Below are positions 30,821-42,262 of a DNA stretch of 42,327 nt, in pieces. Within the stretch, counting starts at the first letter, position 1. Every line of letters starts with the position of its first letter. The DNA comes from JACQHM01 sp964535215 (GTDB taxonomy: Bacteria; Methylomirabilota; Methylomirabilia; Methylomirabilales; JACQHM01). The stretch spans positions 1 through 42,327 of the forward strand of contig CAZHST010000026.1 of assembly GCA_964535215.1 (NCBI GenBank), given 5' to 3'. Below the pieces are notes generated by a model. It saw only the letters and a list, made by a program, of their open reading frames with translations. It was not told the origin of the DNA and made no database searches. The position numbers and the translations under genes are program-made.

Positions 30821-32101
30821 ATGACCGACCAGAGAGATGACCAGGGAAAAGCGGGACGGGGCGTGACACGACGGGAGTTCTTGAAAGCGGTAGGGACCGC
30901 TTCCGCCGGTGCCTTCATGGGAGGGACCTTCCTCCGACTGGCTTCAGCCCAGGCGGTCCCCATCAAGATCGGGTACATCACCCCCCTGACAGGGTTCTTG
31001 GGCCAGATCGGGGAGTACGGCGTGATGGGGGCTAGGTTGGCCATTGACGAGACCAATGCCAGGGGAGGGGTCCTGGGGAGGAAGGTCGAGGTGATCACCG
31101 AGGACTCCCCCAATCCCGGGGTGGCCGTGACCAAGGCGACGAAGCTCATCGAGCGGGACCAGGTCAGTGCCTTAATCGGCGAGATCAGCAGCGCCTCGGG
31201 GCTGGCCATCAGCGAGATCTCCCAGCGCCGCAAGCTTCTCTACATGAACACCGGCTGGAACAGCGACGAGGGGAGGGGGGCTAGGTGCCAGCGCTACACC
31301 TTCCACGTCGAGTGTAACAACACCATGTTCGTGAAGACCATCGGCCGCTGGCTTGTGCGGGAGCGGAAGATCACCCGGTGGTACTTCTTGACCGCCGACT
31401 ACGCTTTCGGCCATGACCTCTACCGGGTCTCCAGCCAGTTCCTGAAAGAGCATGGGGGGGTGAACCTGGGGAACGACATGGTCCCCACGGGGACCTTGGA
31501 CTACAGCACCTACATCCTGAAACTCCGGACGGTGAAGCCGGACCTCGTCTTCCTGAACCTGGCCGGCGCTGATCAGACCACGTTCCTCAAGCAGTACAGC
31601 GAGTTTGGCGCCCCCTTCGAGCTGGCCGGCGGGGTCATGGACGTCGCCCCTTTCTGGGCAGCCGGTGGTGGGGCCCTCTCCGGGGTCTGGCAGACCGAGT
31701 GGTACTACAAGGTGACCGCGCCGGGTTCTCCGGAGTTCACGGCCCGCTTCACCAAGCGGTATGGCAAGCCCCCCGATAACCAAGCCTGGCAGGATTACGT
31801 CGCCTTCAAAATCCTCTTCGAGGCGATGGAGAAGGCAAAAACCACGAACAGCCGCGACCTGGTCCGGTATCTGGAAGGAGGGGCCCGCTTCGATATCCTG
31901 AAAGGGCGGCCGGGCTGGTTCAGAGACTGGGATCACCAGTTGGTCCAGCCGATGTACATCGTCCGGGTGAAGGAGAAGGGCAAGATGGAGGACAAATGGG
32001 ACATCTTCGAGGTGTTGGAAGAGGTCCCTCGCAAGAACGAATCCCTGGAGCTGATCCTCCCCACCAAGGAGGAGAACCCCTGCCGGCTCCCATCCCTCTA
32101 A
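30821..32101 (+). CDS. Orphan Tat-exported Liv-type periplasmic binding protein
   Basis: 426-residue type 1 periplasmic binding protein with a twin-arginine signal (TRREFLKAVG, then a hydrophobic GTASAGAFMGGTFLRLASAQA). The mature part starts VPIKIGYITPLTGFLGQIGE, with LIGEISSASGLAISEISQ as the ligand loop. Unlike the binding proteins of clusters A and B, which have Sec signals, this one may fold before export, perhaps with a cofactor. No permease or ATPase lies nearby, so it may feed clusters A or B or act as a sensor input. ATG 30821 follows GGGAGGAGGAGACA. Confidence 0.9.
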   Translation: MTDQRDDQGKAGRGVTRREFLKAVGTASAGAFMGGTFLRLASAQAVPIKIGYITPLTGFLGQIGEYGVMGARLAIDETNARGGVLGRKVEVITEDSPNPGVAVTKATKLIERDQVSALIGEISSASGLAISEISQRRKLLYMNTGWNSDEGRGARCQRYTFHVECNNTMFVKTIGRWLVRERKITRWYFLTADYAFGHDLYRVSSQFLKEHGGVNLGNDMVPTGTLDYSTYILKLRTVKPDLVFLNLAGADQTTFLKQYSEFGAPFELAGGVMDVAPFWAAGGGALSGVWQTEWYYKVTAPGSPEFTARFTKRYGKPPDNQAWQDYVAFKILFEAMEKAKTTNSRDLVRYLEGGARFDILKGRPGWFRDWDHQLVQPMYIVRVKEKGKMEDKWDIFEVLEEVPRKNESLELILPTKEENPCRLPSL

Positions 32102-32140
32102 CGGTACGCTTCCACGGGAAGAAACAGGTGGGGAGGGATT

Positions 32141-32914
32141 ATGGGGAGAAAACAGGTCATCGTTGCCGGTTTGGCCCTGGTGATCGGCGTGGGTGCTCTC
32201 CTGATCCTCCGACCCGCTTTCAAGGCGAGGACCCCTCAGCCAACAGGTCGAGAAGCCTCGCTGCCATCTCCAACCGGGCAGGAGACCCCCGGGGAAAAGG
32301 CCCAGCCATCTCAAGAGGAGAAGGGTCAAGCGCTTTCCTTTGCCTCGGCCTCCTGGATCATGGAACAGCAGCGGATTGATGCCGGGGGGTTGACGAAGGA
32401 AACGACCACATCAAAGGTCTGGATCAAGGGTGACAAAAAGAGGGTCGAGACCTTCAGGACCCTAGGGGCCTGGTCAGGGACCGCCCTCCAGCCCACGAGC
32501 ATTCTCTTTTCGGACGGGGAGTATGAATATGCCTACTATCCGGCTGAGCGGAGGATGCTCAGGATCCCCCGAGCCTTAAGTCTGGAGAGCCTCTCCAAGA
32601 GGTGGGTCCGGCAAAGGAGTGAGGAAAAAGTTGGGCGCGAGGTCGTTGATGGGAAACCCTGCGAGACCTACCGCCTGGTCAGCGATGTGAAGGTCGCCGG
32701 TCTTGCCACGGTGAAGATGGAGGTCCACGAGTGCCGATGGCGGGGTCTGGTCCTGAAGAGCGTCTCCCGGCCCCTCGGATCCAGTACCGGCGATACCTAC
32801 ATCACACACCTGAGGGATGTCCGCCTGAACGTTCCTGTCCCCGATGAGAAATTCATCCTTCCGACCGGGGTACGGGTCGAGGACCTGGACATCCCTCCCG
32901 AGGCCCTTGAGTAG
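32141..32914 (+). CDS. LolA/DUF4412-like exported protein
   Basis: 257 residues. An N-terminal hydrophobic anchor or uncleaved signal (VIVAGLALVIGVGALLIL) is followed by a Pro/Gln/Glu-rich linker to about residue 65. The beta-rich domain has KVWIKGDKKRVETF, SILFSDGEYEYAYYPAERRM, VDGKPCETYRLV and a C-terminal FILPTGVRVEDL. This arrangement is that of LolA-like outer-membrane lipoprotein-sorting or DUF4412 proteins. Probably periplasmic and membrane-tethered. It follows the orphan binding protein by 39 bases with SD GGGAGG and may share its transcript. Convergent with the NicO gene 3 bases away. Confidence 0.78.
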   Translation: MGRKQVIVAGLALVIGVGALLILRPAFKARTPQPTGREASLPSPTGQETPGEKAQPSQEEKGQALSFASASWIMEQQRIDAGGLTKETTTSKVWIKGDKKRVETFRTLGAWSGTALQPTSILFSDGEYEYAYYPAERRMLRIPRALSLESLSKRWVRQRSEEKVGREVVDGKPCETYRLVSDVKVAGLATVKMEVHECRWRGLVLKSVSRPLGSSTGDTYITHLRDVRLNVPVPDEKFILPTGVRVEDLDIPPEALE

Positions 32915-32917
32915 GTC

Positions 32918-34380
32918 TTAGAGGATGCCGGCCTCCATGAGCCCTTTGACGGCGATGCCGCAGCCTAAAAGGGTGACGACCGCGGCGCTGGCCACGGGGA
33001 GGTATCTGAAGATCCTCCCCTCACCGGTGAAGCGGGCCATCAGGGGTTTGGCGATAACCAGGAGGATCCCGACCGTCACCAGCACACTGGCCAAACCCAG
33101 GCTGAAGCTGACCAGGATCACGAGCCCCAAGGCGATCCTGTTTAAAGCGATGGCGATCAACAGGACGACCAATGCCTCGGGGCAGGGGACCAGCCCTCCG
33201 GAGATGCCCAGCGAGAGGAGGCTTCCGAAGGACACCTCTGAGGCCTTATGGGTCGGGTGGATGTGGGCTTCCGATCCATGGGTGTGAAGGCCGGCGGTTC
33301 CGGGCGGATGGGGATGGTCATGGGGGTGGATGGGCTCGTGCCCATCCTTGTGGCTCAGGGCTGAGGTCAACCGTTTGACCAGAAGCCAGATCCCCATCCC
33401 GGCCACCAGGACGCCGGAGAGGACCATCAGCCAAGGGAAGAAGGTCTTGGGCACGACGGATTGGGAGGCGTAGAGCATCCCTAAGCCTAACACGAACACG
33501 CTGGAGGTGTGCGTGGCCGTGACGATCCCGCCTAAAAGGATGGCATCCCACACCCGGCCTTTCGTCCCCACCAGATAGGCTGCGACGATGGTCTTCCCGT
33601 GCCCGGGGGTGAGGGCGTGGGCTGCCCCGAGGACGAAGGCAATCAGCAGGGCAGCCACCAGGGCCCCGATGTCCCACCGGGGGTTGTTGATCAGGTCCCT
33701 CAGGCGTTCACGGATACTGCCCCCCCCAAGGGTCGAGGCGATGATCCTCTCCTCGCCACCTTTCCGTCCCGAAGCCCCCCCTTTCTCCCCGGTGCGGTAC
33801 CGGACCGTGATCGTCCGCTCGTCTCTCCTCCCCGTCAGGATCTTGAGCGCCTTTTCCTTTGGGCCTTCGGGGAGGGGACGCTCTTCAGGGATCGTCCACT
33901 CCAGGACCCGGACCCCCTGCGACGCGATCAGCGTGGTTTTGAGCCGCCCTGGGAGGGCCAGGAAGGTGCCGTCGTAGAACGCCAGGCGGTGCTCGCCGGG
34001 GGCCAGGGCCGACAGATCCGAGACGAACCGGTACCGTCGGGCCCGAAGGCTATGAAAGTCAATGGCCCCACTCATCTCGACCGGTTGACCATCCACGGTC
34101 AGCGAGAGGAACCCTTTCAGGTTTGAGAGCATCATGACCTTGAAGGTCTCCTCCTCCTCCGGGGAGACCCTGCCATCCTTGTCCACGTCCATGACCTGGA
34201 GGTCAACCATCGCCGTCCCCTCCTGGAGGTAGGTCGAGTAGGTGATGACGACCTGATCCCCGAGGATCCTCACCTCGGTCCAGTGATCAACCCCGGGATC
34301 GGCGATGAAGTTGTGGGCGACGGCTACGGATGACAGGAGCAAAAGCGAGAAGCAAGGGAGGAGATATTTGAGAGACCTGG

Positions 34381-34384
<4 letters not shown>
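32918..34384 (-). CDS. NicO/RcnA-like metal transporter with N-terminal EF-hand periplasmic domain
   Basis: 488 residues. Signal peptide 1-23, mature start HNFIADPG. A periplasmic domain (24-220) contains a canonical EF-hand loop DVDKDGRVSPEE (66-77). The NicO membrane core has LGAAHALTPGHGKTIVAAYLVG (252-273), GGIVTATHTSSVFVLGLG and GGLVPCPEALVVLLIAIAL, with a His-rich cytoplasmic loop (345-380, HEPIHPHDHPHPPG and HTHGSEAHIHPTH). The HALTPGHGK and His-loop features are those of nickel/cobalt permeases or exporters. ATG overlaps the RND stop as ATGA, so transport of the same or a related ion is likely (inference). The N-terminal domain could sense calcium or the transported metal. Confidence 0.9.
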
Positions 34385-37460
<3,076 letters not shown>

Positions 37461-37461
<1 letters not shown>

Positions 37462-38462
37462 CAGCGGAGGACCTTCACCGTTTGACCGTCGTGCACCATC
37501 CGGGCCCCGAGGGTGACCACCTCCTCCCCCTCCTGGACGCCGCCTTTCTGCCCGAAGCGGGGCGTCCACTGGTGAGCGCCGGTCAGGCTGGGGTTCGGGG
37601 ATCCCTGCTCCAGGATCTGGACCCACCGCCCATCGGACGCACCGATCAGCACCTCCCGCTCGTGGACGGTGTTGTCCTTGACCACGTAGACTAGGTGGAA
37701 CTCGTCCCCCGCAATCACCGCCTCCTTCGGCACCAGCAGGACGTTCTCCAGCTTCCGCGACATCAGGCCGACCATGGCAAACATGCCGGGCCTCAGGCGG
37801 TGGTCCCGGTTGCCGATGGTCACCTCAACAGTTGCCGTCCGGCTGTTGGCGTCCAGGCTGGGGCTGATGCTGGTGATCGTGCCCTTGAAGATGGCCAGCG
37901 GGTAGTACTCCAAGGGGTAGGCCCCGACCCGGACCCTGGCCTCCATCCCCACCTTCAGGAGGGGCACCAGCGTCTCGGGCAGACCCACCTGGACCTTGAC
38001 GACCTCGATATCATCAATGGTGAAGAGGGGCTTCCTGCCGGCTCCATCCACGGCCACGGCGAGATCCCCCGGTTCGTAGAAGCGTTCAGCGACGATCCCG
38101 GTGATAGGTGATCGGATAGGGATGAGACCCCCATCGTCGCCCTGAACCACCGCCAGGACCTCGCCTCTTTTGACCTCCTCCCCCACCTTTACCCTAACCT
38201 CCCGGAGGGGGCCGGTGACCCTGGAGAAGACCTCCACCCGGGCCCTGGGAACGACGCTGCCTGCCAGGGAGATCATCTCCTCCAGGTTCCCCCTGACGAC
38301 CTTGGCCACCGCCACCGGGAAGGCGGTCTCTTCCAACGGTGGGACCTTCCCTTCCTGTCCTGCACGTCGGGATTGGGAAACCCGATACCCGATGAGGAGG
38401 ACGAGGAGCAAAACCCCTCCCAGGGCCGCGATCAGCTTTTTTCCGGTCGTGATCCCAACCAT
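37461..38462 (-). CDS. RND periplasmic adaptor (membrane fusion protein)
   Basis: 333 residues. N-terminal anchor (KKLIAALGGVLLLVLLIGY), then hairpin/lipoyl motif ARVEVFSRVTGPLREVRVKV with GEEVKRGEVLAVV and SPITGIVAERFYEPGD, then beta-barrel PLAIFKGTITSISPSLDANS and RPGMFAMVGL. Links the RND pump to an outer-membrane channel. Lacks a lipobox. It follows the TPR lipoprotein by 35 bases and overlaps the pump gene. Confidence 0.93.
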
Positions 38463-38497
38463 GGCTTCCCCCCTGGCCGCTTCCCTGTCAGCCGGCC

Positions 38498-39181
38498 TCA
38501 GGGCCGCTGCTTGTACTCTTCCGGGGAGAGATAGCCTGAAGGCCTGCCCGCCCAGGCCCGCTGGACGTTCTCGACGTACAACCCCTTCAGCTCGGCCATC
38601 TCCTTCTTCAGGGCCTCGTGGGTCTCGGTGCTGAAGGCGGGGGCGTCGGGGAAACGGGTGCGGCCCTCCTCAAACGTCTTGATCGCCTTCTCCATCGCCT
38701 TCACTTCCCACGGTCCTACCCCGACCTTTTCATCCCTCTCCACCTTGAAGCGTTTGGGCAGAAGCGCCTTCTGACGATAAACTTCCACGAGCTGCTGATA
38801 CACCTCCACCGGCGCCCCTGTCTGACCGTAAAGCTCCCGGGCCTTTTCCAGCTCGGCAATGGCGTTCTTGTAGAGCTCTTCTAACCTGTCGCGGCTCTGT
38901 TCACCTGCCGCCTCTTTCAGGTAGGTCATCCCCAGGAGGGAATGGACCTTCGGAATCTTTGGATCGGCGGCCAGGGCTTCCTGGAGGGCGGCCCTCGCCT
39001 CCTGAAGCGAGGCCGGATCATCCTTGGCCAGAAGGCGTTCGGCCTTCTGGAGGGGCGTCTCCTGCGATTTTTCGGTTTCCCGGCCGCACCCCGAGAGGTT
39101 CAGGGCCAGGAGCAGGACAACAGAGCCGGCTGTCAACCCCCATGTTCCTTTCTGTCGCAAAGCTCTCCCCCCTCGTTCCAC
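38498..39181 (-). CDS. TPR-containing lipoprotein upstream of the RND operon
   Basis: 227 residues. Lipobox LNLSGC with Cys32, after a hydrophobic LTAGSVVLLLALNLS, so a lipid-anchored periplasmic protein. The remainder is all helical with TPR-like repeats (LQEARAALQEALAADPKIPKVHSLLGM; KNAIAELEKARELYG; AMEKAIKTFEEGRTRFPD). Start is GTG 39181, or TTG 39160 with GGGGGGAG just upstream. It has no enzymatic motif; it may scaffold the pump complex. The gene is preceded by the strong hairpins at 39201-39268. Confidence 0.82.
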   Translation of the reverse strand: MERGGRALRQKGTWGLTAGSVVLLLALNLSGCGRETEKSQETPLQKAERLLAKDDPASLQEARAALQEALAADPKIPKVHSLLGMTYLKEAAGEQSRDRLEELYKNAIAELEKARELYGQTGAPVEVYQQLVEVYRQKALLPKRFKVERDEKVGVGPWEVKAMEKAIKTFEEGRTRFPDAPAFSTETHEALKKEMAELKGLYVENVQRAWAGRPSGYLSPEEYKQRP

Positions 39182-39200
39182 AAGGTCCGCCCGGTGAAAG

Positions 39201-39268
39201 GAGAAGGCCTTCCCACCCGGAACAGGCGGGAAGGCCTTCTCGAAGCCTTCCCGTCATAAGGGAAGGCT
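39201..39268. promoter_or_regulatory. Two adjacent perfect hairpins sharing GGGAAGGC arms
   Basis: Arm 39201-39214 (GAGAAGGCCTTCCC) is perfectly inverted at 39228-39241 around a 13-base loop. A second perfect 9-base arm, AGCCTTCCC (39244-39252), inverts at 39260-39268 around GTCATAA. Because the arms share sequence, alternative pairing is possible. The element lies between the stop of the 39289-40134 gene and the lipoprotein start on the minus strand. It could terminate, stabilise or attenuate; no U-tract follows. Confidence 0.7.
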
Positions 39269-39288
39269 GTTGGTGCAAAACGGCAAGC

Positions 39289-40134
39289 CTAGTCGATCCG
39301 CACGATGTTGTCGGCCACCTTCGGGAACTTCTCCATGACCGATGGATCGTGGCCGGGAACCAGGATCCCCTTGTCCCCAAGGATGCCGCGGATCTTGGCG
39401 AAAGAATCCAGCATCTGCACCAGGTTGTACCCGAACCCTAGCGGGATATCCTCGGCCAGGTTCCGGTACGTGTAGACGGCGTCGCTGGTCATGACCGCAG
39501 GCCCTTTCCGGGTCATGACAGACGCGCTCATGGTGCCAGCGGTGTGGCCGGGGGTCAAATAGACCTTGACGCCGGGGGCGATCTCGGCATCCCCATCGAC
39601 AACCTTCACCCGGCCTTCCCAGTTCAGCTTCACCAGGGCCAGGATGTCCCGGGGATCAAAACCGGCCATGGTGTGCTTCTTCTGGGTGATCTCGCCGGCG
39701 GCAAACTCGATCTCCCTCTTCTGGACGATAAAGGTCGCCTTCGGGAACTCGTTTAAACCCCCACCGTGGTCCCAGTGCATATGCCCGATCATCACGGTCT
39801 GGATCCGATCAGGGGTGGTGCCCAGCTTCCGCAGGTTGTCAGCCACGCTGCTCCAGGCCCCCGCCGGGGCTCCCCACTTCATCCCTAGGGCCACATCCGT
39901 GTAGCCGGTGTCGAACATCATCTCCCGGCCGCCCCCTTTAATGTAGGTGTACATAAAAGGGACGGTCATCGTCTTGCCGCGGTCGGTGGCAAACAGGATG
40001 GCATCAACCGGATAGTTCTCCAGGCGGCTGTACATGATGTCGTAGACCTCATACATCTGGGCTGCAACAGCCCCGACATACCCGACGCATAGCACCGCCA
40101 GGAGTAACGCTATGACCCGCCATCTCCGCATCAT
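39289..40134 (-). CDS. Exported metallo-beta-lactamase-fold hydrolase, AHL-lactonase-like
   Basis: 281 residues. Sec signal peptide 1-25 (RVIALLLAVLCVGYVGAVAA). Metal motif HMHWDHGG with His118, His120, Asp122 and His123; further ligands in LTPGHTAGT, TSDAVYTY and LVPGHDPS. This complete dinuclear zinc site and the motif spacing match the N-acyl-homoserine-lactonase-like group of the fold. Exported, so it would act on an external ester, lactone or other hydrolysable compound. ATG 40134 follows GGAGG. It resembles the protein at 41101-42021, so the two look like paralogues with different export routes. Confidence 0.9.
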   Translation of the reverse strand: MMRRWRVIALLLAVLCVGYVGAVAAQMYEVYDIMYSRLENYPVDAILFATDRGKTMTVPFMYTYIKGGGREMMFDTGYTDVALGMKWGAPAGAWSSVADNLRKLGTTPDRIQTVMIGHMHWDHGGGLNEFPKATFIVQKREIEFAAGEITQKKHTMAGFDPRDILALVKLNWEGRVKVVDGDAEIAPGVKVYLTPGHTAGTMSASVMTRKGPAVMTSDAVYTYRNLAEDIPLGFGYNLVQMLDSFAKIRGILGDKGILVPGHDPSVMEKFPKVADNIVRID

Positions 40135-40265
40135 CGCCTGCCTCCTTTCTTTTGGTGCAGACAACGCTTTCTATCCACCCGTTCGCTCCCACCCCATGAC
40201 AGGTTCGTTCTCACCCCCTTTCCTCCTCCCGCTGATGAGGTAAATCGAGGAAGAGATACGTATCC

Positions 40266-40295
40266 ATTCTTCCTCCACCGTACAACCTCTGTCAA
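40266..40295 (-). promoter_or_regulatory. Promoter of the 39289-40134 hydrolase
   Basis: On the minus strand, -35 TTGACA (40295-40290), 18-base spacer, -10 AAGAAT (40271-40266). The leader to the ATG is about 125 bases. The rest of the 40135-40385 gap holds no convincing gene. Confidence 0.5.
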
Positions 40296-40385
40296 CACTT
40301 TTTTTCATAAACCACAGAAATATTTGGTGTGCCCCGTCGCTTTTTCTGCGGCTTTCAGGATGAGTTCAGGACCCGGGAGGGAGGA

Positions 40386-40982
40386 TCACAATTGGACGGG
40401 GTGGCCTTCCTGGGGGTGATGATGGCCCTCATGGGGCTCATGAGGTTCATGGGGCGTGGGACCCTGGGGGCCTTCGGGATGGGGCTTTGCCTCGGCCAGG
40501 CGGATTTCCTCCTCAATCTCCTCAGCCTGGTGTTCCAGCTCCTCACCGTGCTCGGTGATATATTCATCGAGCCAGAGGTTGCTGGTCGCCCGCTTGATCT
40601 TTCGCGTTCCCTCGCTCATCAGGTCAGCCACCGCGAGGAGCCACTTTTGATCCTTTTGCTTCTCCGTACTCCCGAGAAGCTTCCTGAGCTGGGTCAACGC
40701 TGTCTTGTAATCCTCGAACCCTTCCAGGTAATGGAGGTGGAGTCGGGTGAGGGAGGCCGGGGGCTCCAGCTCCCGAAGCTCCCGATCCGCCTCCCGATAC
40801 GCCTCTTCAGCCTTGCTCAAGAGATGTTTGTAGGCATCCTCGTTCATGACCTTCTTCAGGTAGAGGGTGCTGGCCCCGGCCATGACCAGGATGCCGCTCT
40901 TGATCCTGTCGTGGGTGTGGCGGAGCTTGATGGCATACTCTATTTCACGATCCTTTAGCCTGGGGTGGTACACGGGCTCCAT
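40386..40982 (-). CDS. Helical protein with His/Pro/Glu-rich C-terminal tail
   Basis: 198 residues, unrecognised. Almost wholly alpha-helical and charged, with no signal peptide or membrane span. The body (1-160) has heptad-like stretches (LLSKAEEAYREADRELRELE; LEHQAEEIEEEIRLAEA). The tail is a low-complexity HEPHEPHEGHHHPQEGH run that could bind nickel, zinc or another divalent metal. It lies between two metallohydrolase genes, so metal buffering or delivery is imaginable (inference). SD AGGAGG is 7 bases before the ATG. Confidence 0.8.
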   Translation of the reverse strand: MEPVYHPRLKDREIEYAIKLRHTHDRIKSGILVMAGASTLYLKKVMNEDAYKHLLSKAEEAYREADRELRELEPPASLTRLHLHYLEGFEDYKTALTQLRKLLGSTEKQKDQKWLLAVADLMSEGTRKIKRATSNLWLDEYITEHGEELEHQAEEIEEEIRLAEAKPHPEGPQGPTPHEPHEPHEGHHHPQEGHPVQL

Positions 40983-41001
40983 CAGAAAACCTCCTGAAGA
41001 T

Positions 41002-41040
41002 CAAGCCCGGGGGACCTCCACCGGAAGCCCCCCGGGCTTG
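41002..41040. terminator. Strong GC-rich hairpin between two minus-strand genes
   Basis: CAAGCCCGGGGG (41002-41013) pairs perfectly over 12 bases with CCCCCGGGCTTG (41029-41040) around a 15-base loop. It is 61 bases downstream of the hydrolase stop (41101) and only about 10 bases upstream of the SD of the helical-protein gene. It lacks a U-tract, so it may end the upstream transcript, protect its 3' end or limit the next gene's expression. Confidence 0.55.
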
Positions 41041-41100
41041 AAGGGGATCGGTCGAAAGGAGACAAGTGAATGCTCGCCGGGTTTCTGAACGGCTCGCCCT

Positions 41101-42021
41101 TTACGCGAGATCGGCGATCTGATTCTTCCCGACTGTCCGAGAGGGGTTGCGGGAGAAGACCTGCATATCGTGCCCCGGCACCAGCCGGTCCACACCCCCA
41201 GCAATGTCCTTCGCCTTCTTGATGGCGAAGAGCTGGGTGACCTGGTTCCCCTGGGCGTAGCCGATGGGGAGCATCTTCTCGGCGTTTTCGTACCAGTAGC
41301 AGGCATCGCCGGTGAGGCAGTAGGTCCCCTTCCTCGTGTTCACAGCGGCCATCTGGGTTCCGAAGGTGTGGGTGTCGTTGGCGTTGATCAGCTTGAGCCC
41401 TGGGGCAATCTCCTGATCCCCGTCTACCAGGACCAGCCGCCCCTCGGCCGCCGCCTTCATGATGTCAATCACATCGTCGGGGTCCACCGCCCCGGTAATC
41501 CACTTGAAGTCAGGCGAGAGGCCGAGGGCCCACACCCAGCCTGACAGCTCCGACTTCTGCACGTAGATCTTGGCGTTGGGGAACGCCTCGGTGTTTCCGG
41601 CATGGTCGAAGTGCATGTGCCCGATGATCACCGAGTCAATCTGCTCGGGGGTGAGCCCGACCTTCCCCAGGACCGTCCTGGGGTCCTCATAGTCGCTGAT
41701 GCCGAAGATGGCGTTCCACTTCTGGTTCGCGTAGCCGCAGTCAAAGAGGATATTCCGCCCACCTCCTCGGATCAGGGTGTAGGTGAAGGGAATAGGGGTC
41801 GTCCCCTTGTTGTGGGCGCCGTAGACCATGCCGCTCACAGGGAACTTCTCAACCTTTGAGTAGCCCAGGTACGTGAGGGAGTAGGTCTCGCTCCCTTGAG
41901 CCCAGGCCACCCCTTCTTCCTGCTGGGCTGCCTTCTTCACCTCGGACCCGAAAGCGGCCATGGCGGCGGTGACCGCGCCCGTTAACTTCAGGAAATCCCT
42001 TCTGGAGAGTTCATGAGCCAT
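41101..42021 (-). CDS. Tat-exported metallo-beta-lactamase-fold hydrolase, AHL-lactonase-like
   Basis: 306 residues. Twin-arginine signal SRRDFLKLTG followed by GAVTAAMAAFGSE, so it is exported folded, presumably with its metals. Metal site HMHFDHAG with His135, His137, Asp139 and His140; later ligand regions NANDTHTFGT (where the other enzyme has TPGHTAGT), LTGDACYWY and LVPGHDMQ. Same family as the 39289-40134 protein. SD GGAGGGG is 6 bases before the ATG. It has the best promoter of the window and a long leader, suggesting regulated high expression. Confidence 0.9.
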   Translation of the reverse strand: MAHELSRRDFLKLTGAVTAAMAAFGSEVKKAAQQEEGVAWAQGSETYSLTYLGYSKVEKFPVSGMVYGAHNKGTTPIPFTYTLIRGGGRNILFDCGYANQKWNAIFGISDYEDPRTVLGKVGLTPEQIDSVIIGHMHFDHAGNTEAFPNAKIYVQKSELSGWVWALGLSPDFKWITGAVDPDDVIDIMKAAAEGRLVLVDGDQEIAPGLKLINANDTHTFGTQMAAVNTRKGTYCLTGDACYWYENAEKMLPIGYAQGNQVTQLFAIKKAKDIAGGVDRLVPGHDMQVFSRNPSRTVGKNQIADLA

Positions 42022-42233
42022 CTTTCTCCCCTCCTCAACTCCGTTGAGCGACTGGCACCCCGTGGATCAACACCTGACACCAACGCCTCGAGTTGAGATC
42101 TCCCCTTCTTTAAGGTTGGCCCTCTCACCCCCCTCCATCTGGAACAGGGTTTTAATACTTTGACCCCTGCCCACCATCTCTCCCTGACCTTCAGGTAAAG
42201 AAGCAAGAAGTTTGGTCGAAAAACGCAAACCTG
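42022..42233 (-). promoter_or_regulatory. Approximately 205-base mRNA leader of the Tat hydrolase gene, with hairpin at the SD
   Basis: On the minus strand, a perfect 6-base hairpin CTCAAC-GGA-GTTGAG directly abuts the SD GAGGGG. A second CTCAAC, followed by TCGAG, occurs about 60 bases upstream and could compete for the GTTGAG arm. I recognise no known riboswitch class and see no gene here. Confidence 0.4.
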
Positions 42234-42262
42234 ATTTTAATATCCACTTCAGCCCTTGTCAA
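42234..42262 (-). promoter_or_regulatory. Near-consensus promoter of the Tat hydrolase gene
   Basis: On the minus strand, -35 TTGACA (42262-42257), 17-base spacer, -10 TAAAAT (42239-42234), the closest match to the sigma-70 consensus in the window. The remaining 42263-42327 shows nothing I can name. Confidence 0.75.

Noticed and set aside
37462..37626. Long N-terminal extension of the RND pump
   Set aside because: It is the wrong frame of the adaptor gene; the ATG at 37461 begins the normal RND N-terminal helix.
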